Below, piece after piece: positions 53,015 to 64,000 of a stretch of DNA of 64,000 nucleotides; within the stretch, counting starts at the first letter, position 1; each line of letters starts with the position of its first letter. Location: NCBI GenBank assembly GCA_029891385.1, contig JAIWQS010000179.1, forward strand, positions 38,451 to 102,450. Direction: 5' to 3'. Source of the stretch: Erythroxylum novogranatense (Eukaryota > Streptophyta > Magnoliopsida > Malpighiales > Erythroxylaceae). A program made the position numbers and the translations under genes. Under the pieces are notes generated by a model. That model had not been told where the DNA came from. It saw only the letters and a list, made by a program, of their open reading frames with translations, and ran no database searches.

Positions 53015-54862
53015 TGTTAGAGTAGTGCCCTAAAGGCAATCCCCTTTAGCGCATTTTGTTCATAGTCATGTACAGACTTTATGAATAAATAAAGCAAGGC
53101 ATATTTCATTTATTTGATATTCATTTTATTATGAATTGATAGTGATCTTTAATCAAATTAATGAAGTCATCGATACGACATAGCATGAAGGAAATTATGA
53201 TGCGATCATACTATTGAGATTCCTATCATGTGCAATTATGTCAAGATATCTAAATTATCCCTAGTCATAGGATTAATGAGGCTGGACATCGTTAATCCGG
53301 ATAGACTAACACATGTCAAACTCCTTGATTGGATCAGCGGTGGATCTCGAAAACCGTAAATATTGAGATATTTAGATTTGACATGTGGATGCTTACTAGT
53401 GGTAGTAAGTACATTGGATGACTGCTATGAGATCATCACATGGATGTCCTATACAAATGTCGATGGTAATCTCATCATAGCAATGGTGCAAGTATCCTTA
53501 GACTTGAGGTACTCAAGGATATCTTAGTCTTGATTCGTACTTTGACTCCATTCCTTGTTGCCTTCGGAGGTCGCTCATAGGGTGGTGATTGGGTGCGACT
53601 TGAGGTATTGAAGGTAATTGAGTAGCCAATAGAGGATTCACCACTTCATTATAGCAGAAGAGATACCCATGGCCTCTTATCGGGATCATTACTTTGAAGT
53701 CTCTGGCGCGGAACATACATATGTCATGAAGAGGGTCTTCATGGACATATAAAGTAATGAGTCCTAGGGCGAGAACGATTACACTTGGACTAGATTTGAT
53801 CGATCGGTCTAGTAAGAGTTGACACATTGCCCATACTCAAACCAAGTGGGGTATAACATGGTGAAAGGACGAATTGCACGGTAATTGTCTATGGAAGGGT
53901 TCGTGATATGATTTCATTAGTCAAACCAATTACTTTCCGGTCAATTGGGGGTCATGATGTGTTGCTAGATACCGCTCATGACTTGCTTAGATTAATTGTT
54001 AATCTAAGTGGCCAACATAACCGGGAACCTAATGGGTCACACGCATAAGAGTGACTCGGAGAATCTGTAAAATAGTTTCGGACAGAGATCCGATATCTGG
54101 AGAGCAATAGGATTAAATGGATCCCAATGAGATTGGGATATGTCCCGATAAGATCGCGACATCGACATTGCTGAAAAGGGTCTCCGGCGATTTTTCGGCC
54201 GTGAGTCCGATAGGCTTAGTAGGACCGACCCAGCTTATTTGGACCACTTCAGCAATTATATATATTAATTAATTAAGTAAATAATTAATTAATTATATAT
54301 ATATATATGAGAATTTCGGTGGAACATTAAATGGAGATGAAAAGTTAGTTTGAAAAAGTCAAACTAATGATGATTTAGCAAATTAAGGCATTTTTCATGC
54401 CTTATACGTGGATGCCCATTCCACCAAAGCTTTTATAGGTATTTTAAGTGTTAAAATACATATAAGAAAGGATGAAAAGGAGGCTTGCACGGTTGATGGA
54501 AGAGAAGAGTCGAAAATGCTTAAAAGAGTTAAGCTTTGAAATTGTTTCATCTTCTTCATCTCCTCCATTCAACTTGCTTCTACTTCTCCAAGACTCCACC
54601 AAGATCATTTCACTTGCTCTCCAAGGCTAAGGTAAGAGCTAGCACTCTTTTCTTTAGTCTAGCTATTCCCGGGTCAAAAGAGTTTGTCCCGGTTAGGTTT
54701 TCCGACCTCTGTGTGAATACCGTTAGAGACGGTCTCCTTTGGTCGTTATGGTTTGATTGTTTGTACATACACATGGATCCTGGCTTTCGGGAATGTCCCG
54801 GGACTCAAAATTTTAAATTCCGCACCGTGGACATGTGATGCCTACCCCGGGATTTTCCTACA
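53015..54862 (+). repeat. 5' LTR of the nested copia
   Basis: 1848 bp, TGTTAGAGTAGTGCCC...GATTTTCCTACA, followed by TGGTATCAGACAC (from 54864), a Met-tRNA primer site with changes at its end. It contains an AATTAATTATATATATATAT stretch near 54285-54310. Confidence 0.88.
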
Positions 54863-55986
54863 GTGGTATCAGACACACTTGTGTTGTACAAACAGTCGAA
54901 ATGATAACTAGGTCGGAGTTCCTTTGTGAAGTGAGCTGCTGATGCATGTTATTTGTGTGAATTTCGAATCAGTATAGAGATGCATGTTTTCGAAATTTAT
55001 TTCATAACATGTTATAGAATATGTTTGTGAAAGATGAGAATTTATCAATTTGATTTGATATGGTTTTGCTATTTAATTCCCTCAAGTTTCGGATGCTGTC
55101 TTGTTGAACATTTCTGAAACAGACATGCTTGTAAATTCGAGAATAAATTCTAGAAAAATCATTTTTCGGATTGGTTTTCACCGACACGTCCCTAAGATGT
55201 TTGTGAATGTCTCTGTGGATGTAAAATTGTTTTCAAGGTGATTTACTATTTATTTCCGAATTTCTTGTATGCTTCTGGGAATGTTTGTGTTGAAAAACAC
55301 AGATTCTGGTTCGACTAGATTGCTGAGGTTCAATGAGTTTTGTGGAAATAAATCCTGGAAAATTCATGGAGCATGTTGGGAACATGTTTTCACCTCTGTA
55401 ATTTTCTCAGTATTTATTGAAAGTGTTTCAATGGTCATTTTGAGCAAAAGGCAGAGCTTAGCAGTTTTGAGAAACTTGCTGGGGCTGTTTTGTTTGGAAT
55501 GATTGGTTGTGTTATTTTCTGTTCCAATGCCATGAATCATTTTTATAGTGATTAAAAATGTGTTATATTGATGTGGTATGCATGCCAAGTTGAGATTCTT
55601 GAATTTAGGTTTCCAATAATTTTTGGATGTCGAATAGGTCACTTTAGCGTCTCGTTAGATTATTCCGTTATCTTGGTTATTTTGGCCGTCGCAATTTTTG
55701 TGACAAGTGCCGGAGTAATCTTGATAACGTGTAGCCTACCTAGAGATACTTAGCATGATAATTTGATATTCTTAAAATTATGTGGAAATCTAATGATTAA
55801 TGGTGGATTAATCGGTTTCAAGTTTTTCCTATATAGTTTGACTATATGGCATGCATGACTTCATGAAAATGTTTCATTAGCACATTAATATAAAGGATAA
55901 TATACTTGTTATATTGGTGTTGTGAATTGGGAATGCCTGGATTGAGAATTAGCCGATTAAATAGCAATTCCATATGGACAATGAAT

Positions 55987-56160
55987 AAGTCGACTTATAT
56001 GTTCATAAGTCAACTTGTTTGGTGTACTGTAGACGAATAAGTCGACTTGCACAATGGTACAAGTCGACTTGTTCATGCACAGTTACACAAGTCGACTTAC
56101 ACATGCATAAGTTGACTTATACAGAGCCATAAGTCGACTTATACATATACAAGTCGACTT
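55987..56160. repeat. Array of eight AAGTCGACTT palindromes
   Basis: Copies at 55987, 56007, 56039, 56061, 56089, 56109, 56131 and 56151. Six are the perfect 10-bp palindrome AAGTCGACTT; those at 56007 and 56109 have one change each (AAGTCAACTT, AAGTTGACTT). Spacing is 20-32 bp and the intervening sequence is not conserved, apart from CAT/TAC-like flanks that also tend to be inverted. Confidence 0.9.
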
Positions 56161-56366
56161 ATAACATGCAAAGATGGGATGATGGGTGATTTTCGGTATA
56201 AATTCAATGTGATTGATGCAATGCCCTAAATCAGACCATATAGTCTTGGTGACTATGATCCTTGGATGAGATTAAAAGATGAGACCTAAAATCCCTCACT
56301 TAAAATATGAAAACTAACGCCTTCCATTAATATGGCAAGAACCAGAGTTCTTATAGGGTTGGGTTG

Positions 56367-56750
56367 TTGAGCTAACCTCAAGCTCACTCTATACGAATAT
56401 GTTCAAACCATGAAAATATGATTTTCGGATTAATGGGTCGGTTTTCCTAGAAGCGTTGATTTATTGAGCTAACCTCAAGGTCAACGTGAACAGAGGCGAG
56501 TTGGGTAGTGTACATCGATGTACGCGCATCAGTGTTGATAACCCAATGTATGCATACATCAACCTGTTGATAGCGATCGATAGTTGTGTCTAAGATGTAA
56601 TTGGTATGTCGATACCTCCCGAGACATAAGATGGCTTGTTGAGCTAACCTCAAGGTCATTCTTAATGTCGGTCATCGATGATGCAATTGGTATGACCGAT
56701 ACCTACCGATTAACCTAAGGTGACTTGTTGAGCTAACCTCAAGGTCATTC
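56367..56750. repeat. TTGAGCTAACCTCAAG hairpin repeats in the leader
   Basis: TTGAGCTAACCTCAAG occurs at 56367, 56464 (with TTGAGCTAACCTCAAGG), 56639 and 56728. TTGAG and CTCAA are complementary arms around a 5-base loop. The same arms with a shorter loop, TTGAGCAAACTCAAGG, occur in the outer copia leader at 62905 and 63142, so the feature is shared by related elements. Confidence 0.8.
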
Positions 56751-56929
56751 TTAGCAATGTGGGATATCGACCCACCAGTCAATGTGCCATTTTGTTTCTT
56801 GGATTCATGATGAGGGTTATGGATTCTATTGAAACTAGTGGGAGCCATATGTATGTCATTTAAGTCCTTATGGTCATACATTTAATTCTATTCTAACTTT
56901 CTTTCTCTCTACGTTTAGGTTGATTGAAG

Positions 56930-57785
56930 ATGTCGACTAGTGTGAATCTTCGCTCACTAATGGATGCAAACAAATTAACTGGACCAAATTTTCTTGATTG
57001 GCTGCGGAATCTGAGAATTGTTCTCAGATCTGAGGATCTAGGATACATCCTTGATTTTCCGCTTCCGGATCCACTTCTGAAGGAGCTTCGATGATGATCG
57101 AAGGCATATAATAAGCATCTAAAAGCGGTGACATAGCTACCGCATTATGCTTGCATCGATGTCACCGAGCTGCGAGAAGCGACAGTCTATGGATGCTCAC
57201 ACGATAGTGTTTCATCTTAGAGAGTTGTTTGATGAGCAAGCACGGTCCGAACGGTTCGAGACCTCAAAATTGCTCTTTACAACGAAGATGACTCCTGGTT
57301 CATCTGCAGTGCAATATGCATTGAAGATGAATGGTTATATTGAGAGGTTGGCCGTCTTAGGTTTTGTGATGGATTCTGAGTTAAGTATATACTTAATTCT
57401 TGTTGGTTTGTCAGATAGTTATTCACAATTTGTGTTGAACTATCGGATGAACCAAATATCCACCACAATTCCCGAGCTGATCAATCTGCTCAAGACAGCA
57501 GAACAAGCTGTTAAGCAAGATAGCAAGGCGTTGCTATTGGTGGATTCTTCTTCCTCTGGTTCCAAGAAAAGGAAACAGAAGAAGAAAAAGGCTCAGAAGC
57601 CGAAAGGAAGTGCAGCGAAAGGCAAGAAGAAGACCAAAGAGACTGCACCAAAAGGTACCTGCTTCCATTGCGGTAAGGCGGTCATCGGAGGCGAATCGCA
57701 AAGTCTATCTGGAAGAAGCGAAGGAAGAAGGCATCACCGCCTCGACTTCTTCGGTATGTTTGTCATTGAGGTTATCTTGTTTCGA
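56930..57785 (+). pseudogene. Nested copia Gag
   Basis: ATG 56930 starts MSTSVNLRSLMDANKLTGPN and LDWLRNLRIVLRSEDLGY, a copia Gag N-terminus. A TGA near 57092 breaks it. The frame 57147-57791 continues with ELFDEQARSERFETSKLLFT, the LVGLSDSYSQFVLNYRMNQ block, a Lys-rich tail and the first half of a zinc knuckle (CFHCGK, about 57660). The second half of the knuckle is out of frame. Gag packages the RNA. Confidence 0.78.
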
Positions 57786-58240
57786 TCATAACATATGGGT
57801 ATTAGATACGGTTGTGGCTCACATATGCAATGATATGCAGGGCCTCGAGGACGATGGCGACTCATAAAGGGAGAAATGGACTGCGTGTTGGCAATGGAGC
57901 AAGAGTTCTTTGCATTAGCCGTAGGGACTTATGTTTTGACACTCCCAGTGGGCTTGTACTTAACTTGGATAATTGTTATTTTATACCCGTGTTAACAAAG
58001 AACATACTTCTCATTTCTTGTTTAAATAGATTTGGTTTCCATTTGTCTTTTGGTAACAATGGTTGTTCTATTAGCTCAAATGGAATGCTTTATGGTACTG
58101 GTACATTATGCAATGGAATTTACATATTAGATATGTCACATCCAGTTATGAATGTCAATGACGCTAAAAGACATAAAAGAGATAATTTAAAATCAACTTA
58201 CTTATGGCATTGTCGCTTGGCCATATAAATGAGAGACGAA
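57786..58240 (+). pseudogene. Nested copia protease and pre-integrase
   Basis: The protease site reads WVLDTVVAHICNDMQGLED (about 57800-57845); the glycine of D-T-G is lost to a one-base deletion. It is followed by NGLRVGNGARVLCISRRD, a LTKNILLISCLNRFGFHLSF block and YLWHCRL. Small shifts are frequent. Confidence 0.7.
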
Positions 58241-59290
58241 CGCTAAGCTCCACAAGAGTGGAAGTTTAGGGTCATTCGATTATGAATCTTATGACACATG
58301 TGAATCTTGTTTATTAGGCAAGATGACTAAGTTACCTTTAAGGAAAGGGTGAGCGAAGCGATCGGATTATTAGACCTAATACATTCGGATGTATGTGGTC
58401 CGATGTCCATCCATGCCGAAGTGGTTGTCGTTATTTTATTACCTTTATCGATGATTATTCTCGATATGGGTACCAGATGTCGATGAGATACAAATCTGAA
58501 GCGTTTGAAAAGTTCAAACAATTGAAATGAAGTAGAAAACCAACTTGGTAAAAGTATCAAAACATTACGATCCGATCGTGGTGGTGAATACTTAGACCAA
58601 GAGTTTTGGATTATCTCGTAGATAATGGGATTTTATCTCGGTGGACTCCTCCTTACACACCACAAACATAATGGTGTGGCGAAGGAGAAATCGAACCTTG
58701 TTGAACATGGTTCGATCTATGATGGGCTTTACAGATTACCAAAATCCTTTTGGGGATATGCACTGAGACAGCTTGTTTACTTGTTAAGCGAGTTCCATCA
58801 AAGACAGTTGATGTTACTCCATATGAGATGTGGACTAACAAGAAACCTTATCTTTCTTATTTGAAAGTATGGGGTTGTCTCGCTTATGTGAAGCGGACAC
58901 GGTCGAGATAAGCGAAGCAAAATCGACAAATGTTTGTTCGTAGGATATCCTAAAGAAACAAGAGGATATCAATTCTACTTTCTTTGAGGAACAAAAGGTG
59001 TTTGTTTGATGCATGCTGTCTTTAGAGAAAGAGTTTCTTTTAAAAGAGGACGGTGGGAGCAAAGTTGAACTTGAAGAAGTTCAAGATGCTCGGACGGCGC
59101 AAATCAATCGCTGAACTCAAGCGTAACTCATACAGATGAGGTAACATTCAACCTTCTACTACACACGAAATTGTAGGTCAAGTAGGATACGACCTTTGTT
59201 CGAGAGATATGGATTTCTCATGAGTGAACAGAATGACGTATTGCTCATGAAGATGATGAGCCTACTACCTATGAAGAGGTTACGAAGAGT
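58241..59290 (+). pseudogene. Nested copia integrase
   Basis: In several frames: HSDVCGP (about 58380-58402), LRSDRGGEYL (about 58570-58596) and the YTPQHNGVAEEKS-like site (about 58655-58690), giving the D, D, E triad. Then LPKSFWGYAL (58730-58760) and a SLPYLKVWGCLAYVKR-like block (58850-58895). Expected codons near 58905-58930 lack bases at CAG/CTG sites, which accounts for part of the breakage. Confidence 0.7.
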
Positions 59291-59299
59291 TGAGTCGAA

Positions 59300-60300
59300 A
59301 AATGGCCGTGCCATGAAATCGAAATGGATTCCATGTATGAAAACCAAGTATGGACTTTGGTTGATGCACTGAAGGATAAAACCTATAGGGTGCAAATGGG
59401 TTTTCAAGAAGAAAGCGGACATGGATGGTAATGTGATTACCTATAAAGCAAGGCTTGTGGCTAAAGGCTTTCGTCAAAGACAAGGAGTTGACTATGACGA
59501 GACCTTGATCGAGAGCAATGCTTAAATCCATTAGGATACTCCCAGCCATTGCCGCTCATTATGATTATGAGATATGGCAAATGGATGTGAAGACGACTTT
59601 CTGAATGGAAATCTGCCGAGGATATGTACATGACACAACTGAGGGCTTCATTTCACGTGATGGCGAAAAGGTATGCAAGCTTCGTAAATCCATTTATGGA
59701 TTGAAGCAAGCATCCAGGAGTTGGAATATCCGTTTTGATGAGACGATCAAAGAGTTTGGTTTCTCACAAAATCCGGATGAACACTGTGTGTACAAGAAGG
59801 TTAATGGAACTGCGATCGTATTCCTTGTGTTATATGTAGATGACATATTGTTACTAGGAAACGATGTCTCAATGTTGCAATCAGTAAAAATTTGGTTGTC
59901 CAAACAATTTGCCATGAAAGACCTTGGAGAAGCAACTTATATCCTTGGGATAAAGATCTATAGAGATAGATCGAAGAGGTTGCTTGGTCTTTCACAGTCA
60001 ACGTACATAGACAAGGTGCTAAAGAGGTTTAGCATGGAGCAATCCAAGAGAGGGTTTCTTCCCATTGTTCATGGGATAACACTCTCGAAGTCCATGTGTC
60101 CTAAGACACAGGATGAGAGGATGCGTATGAATATGATCCCGTATGCGTCTGCAGTAGGATCTATTATGTACGCAATGCTATGTACGAGACCCGATGTATC
60201 ATATGCTCTAAGTGTTACGAGCAGATACCAATCGGATCCTGGTGAGGGTCACTGGGTGGCTGTCAAGAATATCCTAAAGTACTTGCGAAGAACTAAGGAT
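59300..60300 (+). pseudogene. Nested copia reverse transcriptase
   Basis: The frame 59605-60456 is open and contains KSIYGLKQASRSWNIRF, VLYVDDILLLGNDV (intact YVDD, about 59835), FAMKDLGEATYILGIKIYRD and LCTRPDVSYALSVTSRYQ. The earlier part (59395-59600) has MDGNVITYKARLVAKGFRQ in another frame, and a shift near 59600 splits them. It is the copying enzyme of the element. Confidence 0.82.
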
Positions 60301-60827
60301 GTTTTCTTGATATATGGAGATGGAAATCTCCAAGTGAGCGGGCATACAGATGCCAGTTTTCAATCTGATAAGGACGACTCCAGGTCCCAATCAGGTTATG
60401 TTTTCACACTTAATGGCGGAAGATCGGTTGGAAGAGTTCCAAGCAGAGACGCATAGCGATTCAACGATCGAGGCAGAGTACATTGCAAGATCGGATGCAA
60501 AGAAAGGAAACGATTTGGATCAAGAAGTTCATTCTCGAACTTGTTGTGGTTCCTAGCGTGATGGACCCATACTGATTGTATTGTGACAACAATGGAGCTA
60601 TTCTGCAGTAAAGGAACCAAGGTCTCATCAACGGTCCAAACACGTACTACCGATACCATTTGATTCGGAGATCATTGCTCGAGGTGATGTCACGATAGAG
60701 AATTCCCACAGAGCACAACATTGTTGATCCGTTGACTAAGCCGTTGCCACAGAAGAATTTTGATTCTCATGTACTCGCTTATGGTATTAGATACCAAGGC
60801 GATTGGCTTTAGGTCGAGTGGGAGATT
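60300..60827 (+). pseudogene. Nested copia RNase H and C-terminus
   Basis: HTDASFQSDKDDSRSQSGYV (to about 60405) is the first RNase H motif. Later motifs (STIEAEYIARSDA, YCDNNGAI-like) follow in shifted frames, and the tail ends near NIVDPLTKPLPQK-like sequence (about 60720-60755). The polypurine tract GTGGGAGAT precedes the 3' LTR. Confidence 0.72.
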
Positions 60828-62660
60828 GTTAGAGTAGTGCCTAAAGGCAATCCCTTTAGCGCATTTTGTTCATAGTCATGCAGACTTTATGAATAAATAA
60901 AGCAAGGCATATTTCATTTATTTGATATTCATTTTATTATGAATTGATAGTGATCTTTAATCAAATTAATGAAGTCACGATACTGACATAGCATGAAGGA
61001 AATTATGATGCGATCATACTATTGAGATTCCTATCATGTGCAATTATGTCAGTATCTAAATTATCCTAGTCATAGGATTAATGAGACTGGACATCGTTAA
61101 TCCGGATAGACTAGCACATGTCAAACTCCTTGATTGGATCAAGCAGTGGATCTCAGAAAACTGTAAATATTGAGATATTTAGATTTGACATGTGGATGCT
61201 TACTAGTGGTAGTAAGTACATTGGATGACTGCTATGAGATCATCACATGGATGTCCTATACAAATGTCGATGGTAATCTCATCATAGCAATGGTGCAAGT
61301 ATCCTTAGACTTGAGGTACTCGAGGATATCTTGAGTCTTGATTACGTACTTTGACTCCATTCCTTGTTGCCTTCGTGAGGTCGCTCATAGGGTGGTGATT
61401 GGAGTGCGACTTGAGGTATTCGAAGGTAATTGAGTAGCCAATAGAGGATTCACCACTACATTATAGCAGAAGAGATACCCATGGCCTCTTATCAGGATCA
61501 TTACTTTGAAGTCTCTGGCGCCGGAGCATACATATGTCATGAAGAGGGTCTTCATGGACATATAAAGTAATGAGTCCTAGGACGAGAACTGATTACACTT
61601 GGACTAGATTTGATCTGATCAGTCTAGTAAGAGTTGACACATTGCCCATACTCAAACCAAGTGGGGTATAACATGGTGAAAGGACGAATTGCACGGTAAT
61701 TGTCTATGGAAGGGTTCGTGATATGGTTTCATTAGTCAAACCAATTACTTTCCGATCAATTGGGGGTCATGATGTGTTGCTAGATACCGCTCATGACTTG
61801 CTTAGATTAATTGTTAATCTAAGTGGCCAATATAACCGGGAACCTAATGGGTCACACGCATAAGAGTGACTCGGAGAATCAGAAATAGTTTGAGACGGAG
61901 ATCCGATATCCGGAGAGCAATAGGATTAAATGGATCCCGATGAGATTGGGATATGTCCCGATGAGATCGCGACATCGACATTGCTGAAAAGAGTCTCCGG
62001 CGATTTTTCACTACGGGGCCCGAGAGGCGGTAGGACCAACCAGTTTGATCGACCACTTCAGCAATTATATATATTAATTAATTAAGTAAATAATTAATTA
62101 ATTATATATATATATGAGAATTTCGGTGGAACATTAAATGGAGATGAAAAGTTAGTTTGAAAAAGTCAAACTAATGATGATTTAGCAAATTAAGGCATTT
62201 TTCATGCCTTATACGTGGATGCCCATTCCACCAAAGCTTTTATAGGTATTTTAAGTGTTAAAATACATATAAGAAAGGATGAAAAGGAGGCTTGCACGGT
62301 TGATGGAAGAGAAGAGTCGAAAATGCTTAAAGAGTTAAGCTTTGAAATTGTTTCATCTTCTTCATCTCCTCCATTCAACTTGCTTCTACTTCCAAGGCTC
62401 CACCAAGATCTTTTCACTTGCTCTCCAAGGCTAAGGTAAGAGCTAGCACTCTTTTCTTTAGTCTAGCTATTCTCGGTCAAAAGAGTTTGTCGGTTAGGGT
62501 TTCTCCGACCTCTGCGTGGATACCGTTAGAGGCGGTCTCCTTTGGTCGTTATGGTTTGATTGTTTGTACATACACATGGATCACGGCTTTGGGAATGTCC
62601 GGGACTCAAAATTTTAAATTCGCACCGTGGGCATGTGATGCCTACCTCGGATTTTCCTAC
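60828..62660 (+). repeat. 3' LTR of the nested copia
   Basis: 1833 bp, matching 53015-54862 throughout, with differences that are almost all one-base indels or changes around CAG/CTG. It ends CCTAC at 62660 and is followed by GCTTT. Confidence 0.88.
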
Positions 62661-64000
62661 GCTTTATGCATATAATTTGATTATGAGTGCATAAGTTGCA
62701 TACTTTATTTATATGGTTGATATATATATTGGATGCATGATAAATTGTATGTTTTATATGTGTGATATTTTACATGCAATTTATGTTTAATGAGACATAT
62801 GAAATTAAAACCCCTCGTTAAAATATTAAGTACACGTTAAGAACGTGATTGATGCCTTCCATTGTTATAAGAATAAACCAGAGTTTTGTTTATTGTAAGG
62901 CTTGTTGAGCAAACTCAAGGCCTCTTTAATCCGAATATGTTTAATCTTATAATAGTGGTTTTTACTTAATTAAATTTATGTGATCTGGATGAGCAAACTC
63001 ATGATCACATGAATTTAGAGGCAAGGTTAGGAATGACATATAAGATATGTTGTGGCAAGAGTTGTCACCTAACGGATCTAGGAGTCACATGAGATATGAT
63101 TCATAAAGTGTTATCTACCTAATTTAAGTACAGTTGGTTTGTTGAGCAAACTCAAGGTCAACTATACTTGAATGGGATCCTAACCCACTAGAAAGATTAG
63201 AGTAATCTTTCCAAATAGTAGTGAGGGCTATTATTTCGCAATAAAATCGTGGGAGTAACCGAATGCATGATTAAAGTCCTAATCTTATTTGGTAGTCATG
63301 GCATATAACTGATTACTTGTTTTTCTTACATTTATATTTTGTTCTTAGTAGAATTTACCTTGTTTAGTATAGTTGATACTAAGTTAGTGAACCCAAGTTC
63401 TTGGACATAGGATATGTTTGAGAAAAGTTCTTAAAAGTTAGATAGAAAATTGTATGTTCATTATGCAATGTTGCTATAATCCCTATTGAGGATATGGTGA
63501 CAAAGTTGTAGAGATATGTCAAAATCATAAAGATGACAAAATGTATTGACATTTTGAGTTGACTAATGTCTCGTAAACTTTGACGATGACATGTAAGATG
63601 TATGTCAACACCATGATAGGAAAATGCAAGGGGTTGCATGGAGGAAGGTTGAAAGGTATAGTACCTTGTTAGAATTGTTCCACTTAATTTAGCTTACTAA
63701 AAGCATAAGTATGGGCTACAATTAAAGGCTTTGCTATAGTATGTCAACAGTTGTCATAAGAAGAAAATGATTGCATTATTTTTCTTGCCTATATGTGATA
63801 TGATTGAGATCATATGTATTTATAATTCATGCTTATGAGTATTTGATACTGAATTTAGATTCAGCATTATTGTAATGTTCATTGCATGGTTAGAAATAGA
63901 TTGTTAAGTAAAAGTAGCTGATCCAATTTATACAAAGAGTTTGTATGTGTTCGATTAAAGGAGGCTTATGCTTAACATAAATGACAAGAATAAAAGGATA
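62661..64000 (+). other. Leader of the outer copia, second part, to the window edge
   Basis: This continues the leader interrupted at 53014. It contains TTGAGCAAACTCAAGG hairpins at 62905 and 63142, like those in the nested element. No convincing gag frame is found before the window ends, so gag-pol should lie to the right. Confidence 0.55.

Larger units (their letters stand above)
54863..56929 (+). other. Long leader of the nested copia (2.07 kb, no gene)
   Basis: Between primer site and gag there is no long open frame. It carries the palindrome array at 55987-56160 and four TTGAG-CTCAA hairpin repeats at 56367-56745. The gag ATG follows TTTAGGTTGATTGAAG, and a TTCTTTCTCTCTACGTTTAG tract just before it could be a splice acceptor, so part of the leader may be an intron. 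Confidence 0.6.
53015..62660 (+). mobile_element. Complete copia element nested in the leader of another copia
   Basis: The 5' LTR is at 53015-54862 and the 3' LTR at 60828-62660, with a primer site after the first and a polypurine tract before the second. Total about 9.65 kb. The flanking pentamers are GTTTT (53010-53014) and GCTTT (62661-62665), a one-mismatch target duplication. The right LTR lacks the A of its CA end (CCTACG instead of CCTACAG), in line with other CAG losses in this window. LTRs are otherwise nearly identical, so it is young. Gag-pol is interrupted by many small shifts. Confidence 0.88.

Noticed and set aside
53513..53827. 104-codon minus-strand frame in the 5' LTR
   Set aside because: The corresponding segment of the 3' LTR has indels that break it, and it shows no domain.
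55980..56170. CRISPR-like array (short repeats with spacers)
   Set aside because: The repeats are 10-bp palindromes with spacers of 10-22 bp in a plant retrotransposon leader. No cas gene or prokaryotic context.

Overview
This window is a stretch of a flowering-plant (eudicot-like) nuclear genome made almost entirely of nested LTR retrotransposons. The evidence is Ty1/copia and Ty3/gypsy polyproteins with plant-type tRNA primer sites, fold-back MITEs, a CC/winged-helix/LRR resistance-type gene family and a CCCH zinc-finger gene fragment. I cannot name the species. No rRNA or tRNA gene, CRISPR array or bacterial gene is seen.

Layout, left to right. 1-438 is the end of an LTR. 439-7214 is host sequence carrying a 2.7 kb solo LTR (1778-4466, target duplication TATGA) nested inside a larger solo LTR (1069-6912, duplication AGCAG). 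Two MITEs follow: 7215-7349 (9-bp duplication) and 8416-8700 (TA duplication, Stowaway-like). 8058-19070 is a resistance-type LRR pseudogene split by a copia element on the minus strand (9148-17024, duplication ACTTC). 19083-20241 is the start of an old copia ('copia-B') just downstream. 20530-33589 is a Tat-type Ty3/gypsy element (431-bp LTRs, duplication TATAA) carrying an antisense gene and interrupted by a truncated copia (about 26757-29864).

33884-36183 holds a copia-B gag scrap fused to the 3' half of a CCCH zinc-finger gene pseudogene (C3H17-like). 36184-38619 is the second, better preserved LRR gene, and 38596-49424 a second, much interrupted copy of copia-B. That copy contains three foreign inserts and a complete 4.5-kb copia on the minus strand (44563-49048, duplication CTATG). 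A further copia starts at 49425 (LTR 49425-51027) and runs off the window. Its leader is interrupted by another complete copia (53015-62660, LTRs about 1.84 kb).

The only candidate functional host gene is the LRR gene at 36507-38393. It has the N-terminal region, winged helix and LRRs of a CC-type resistance protein but no visible nucleotide-binding P-loop. The two LRR copies share their flanks and the adjacent copia-B start, so they arose by segmental duplication, and the second copy shows the intact insertion site of the copia in the first. Many reading-frame breaks are one-base gains or losses at CAG/CTG (CHG) sites that differ between the two LTRs of one element. This suggests consensus sequencing errors at methylated sites, so some apparent frameshifts may not be real.
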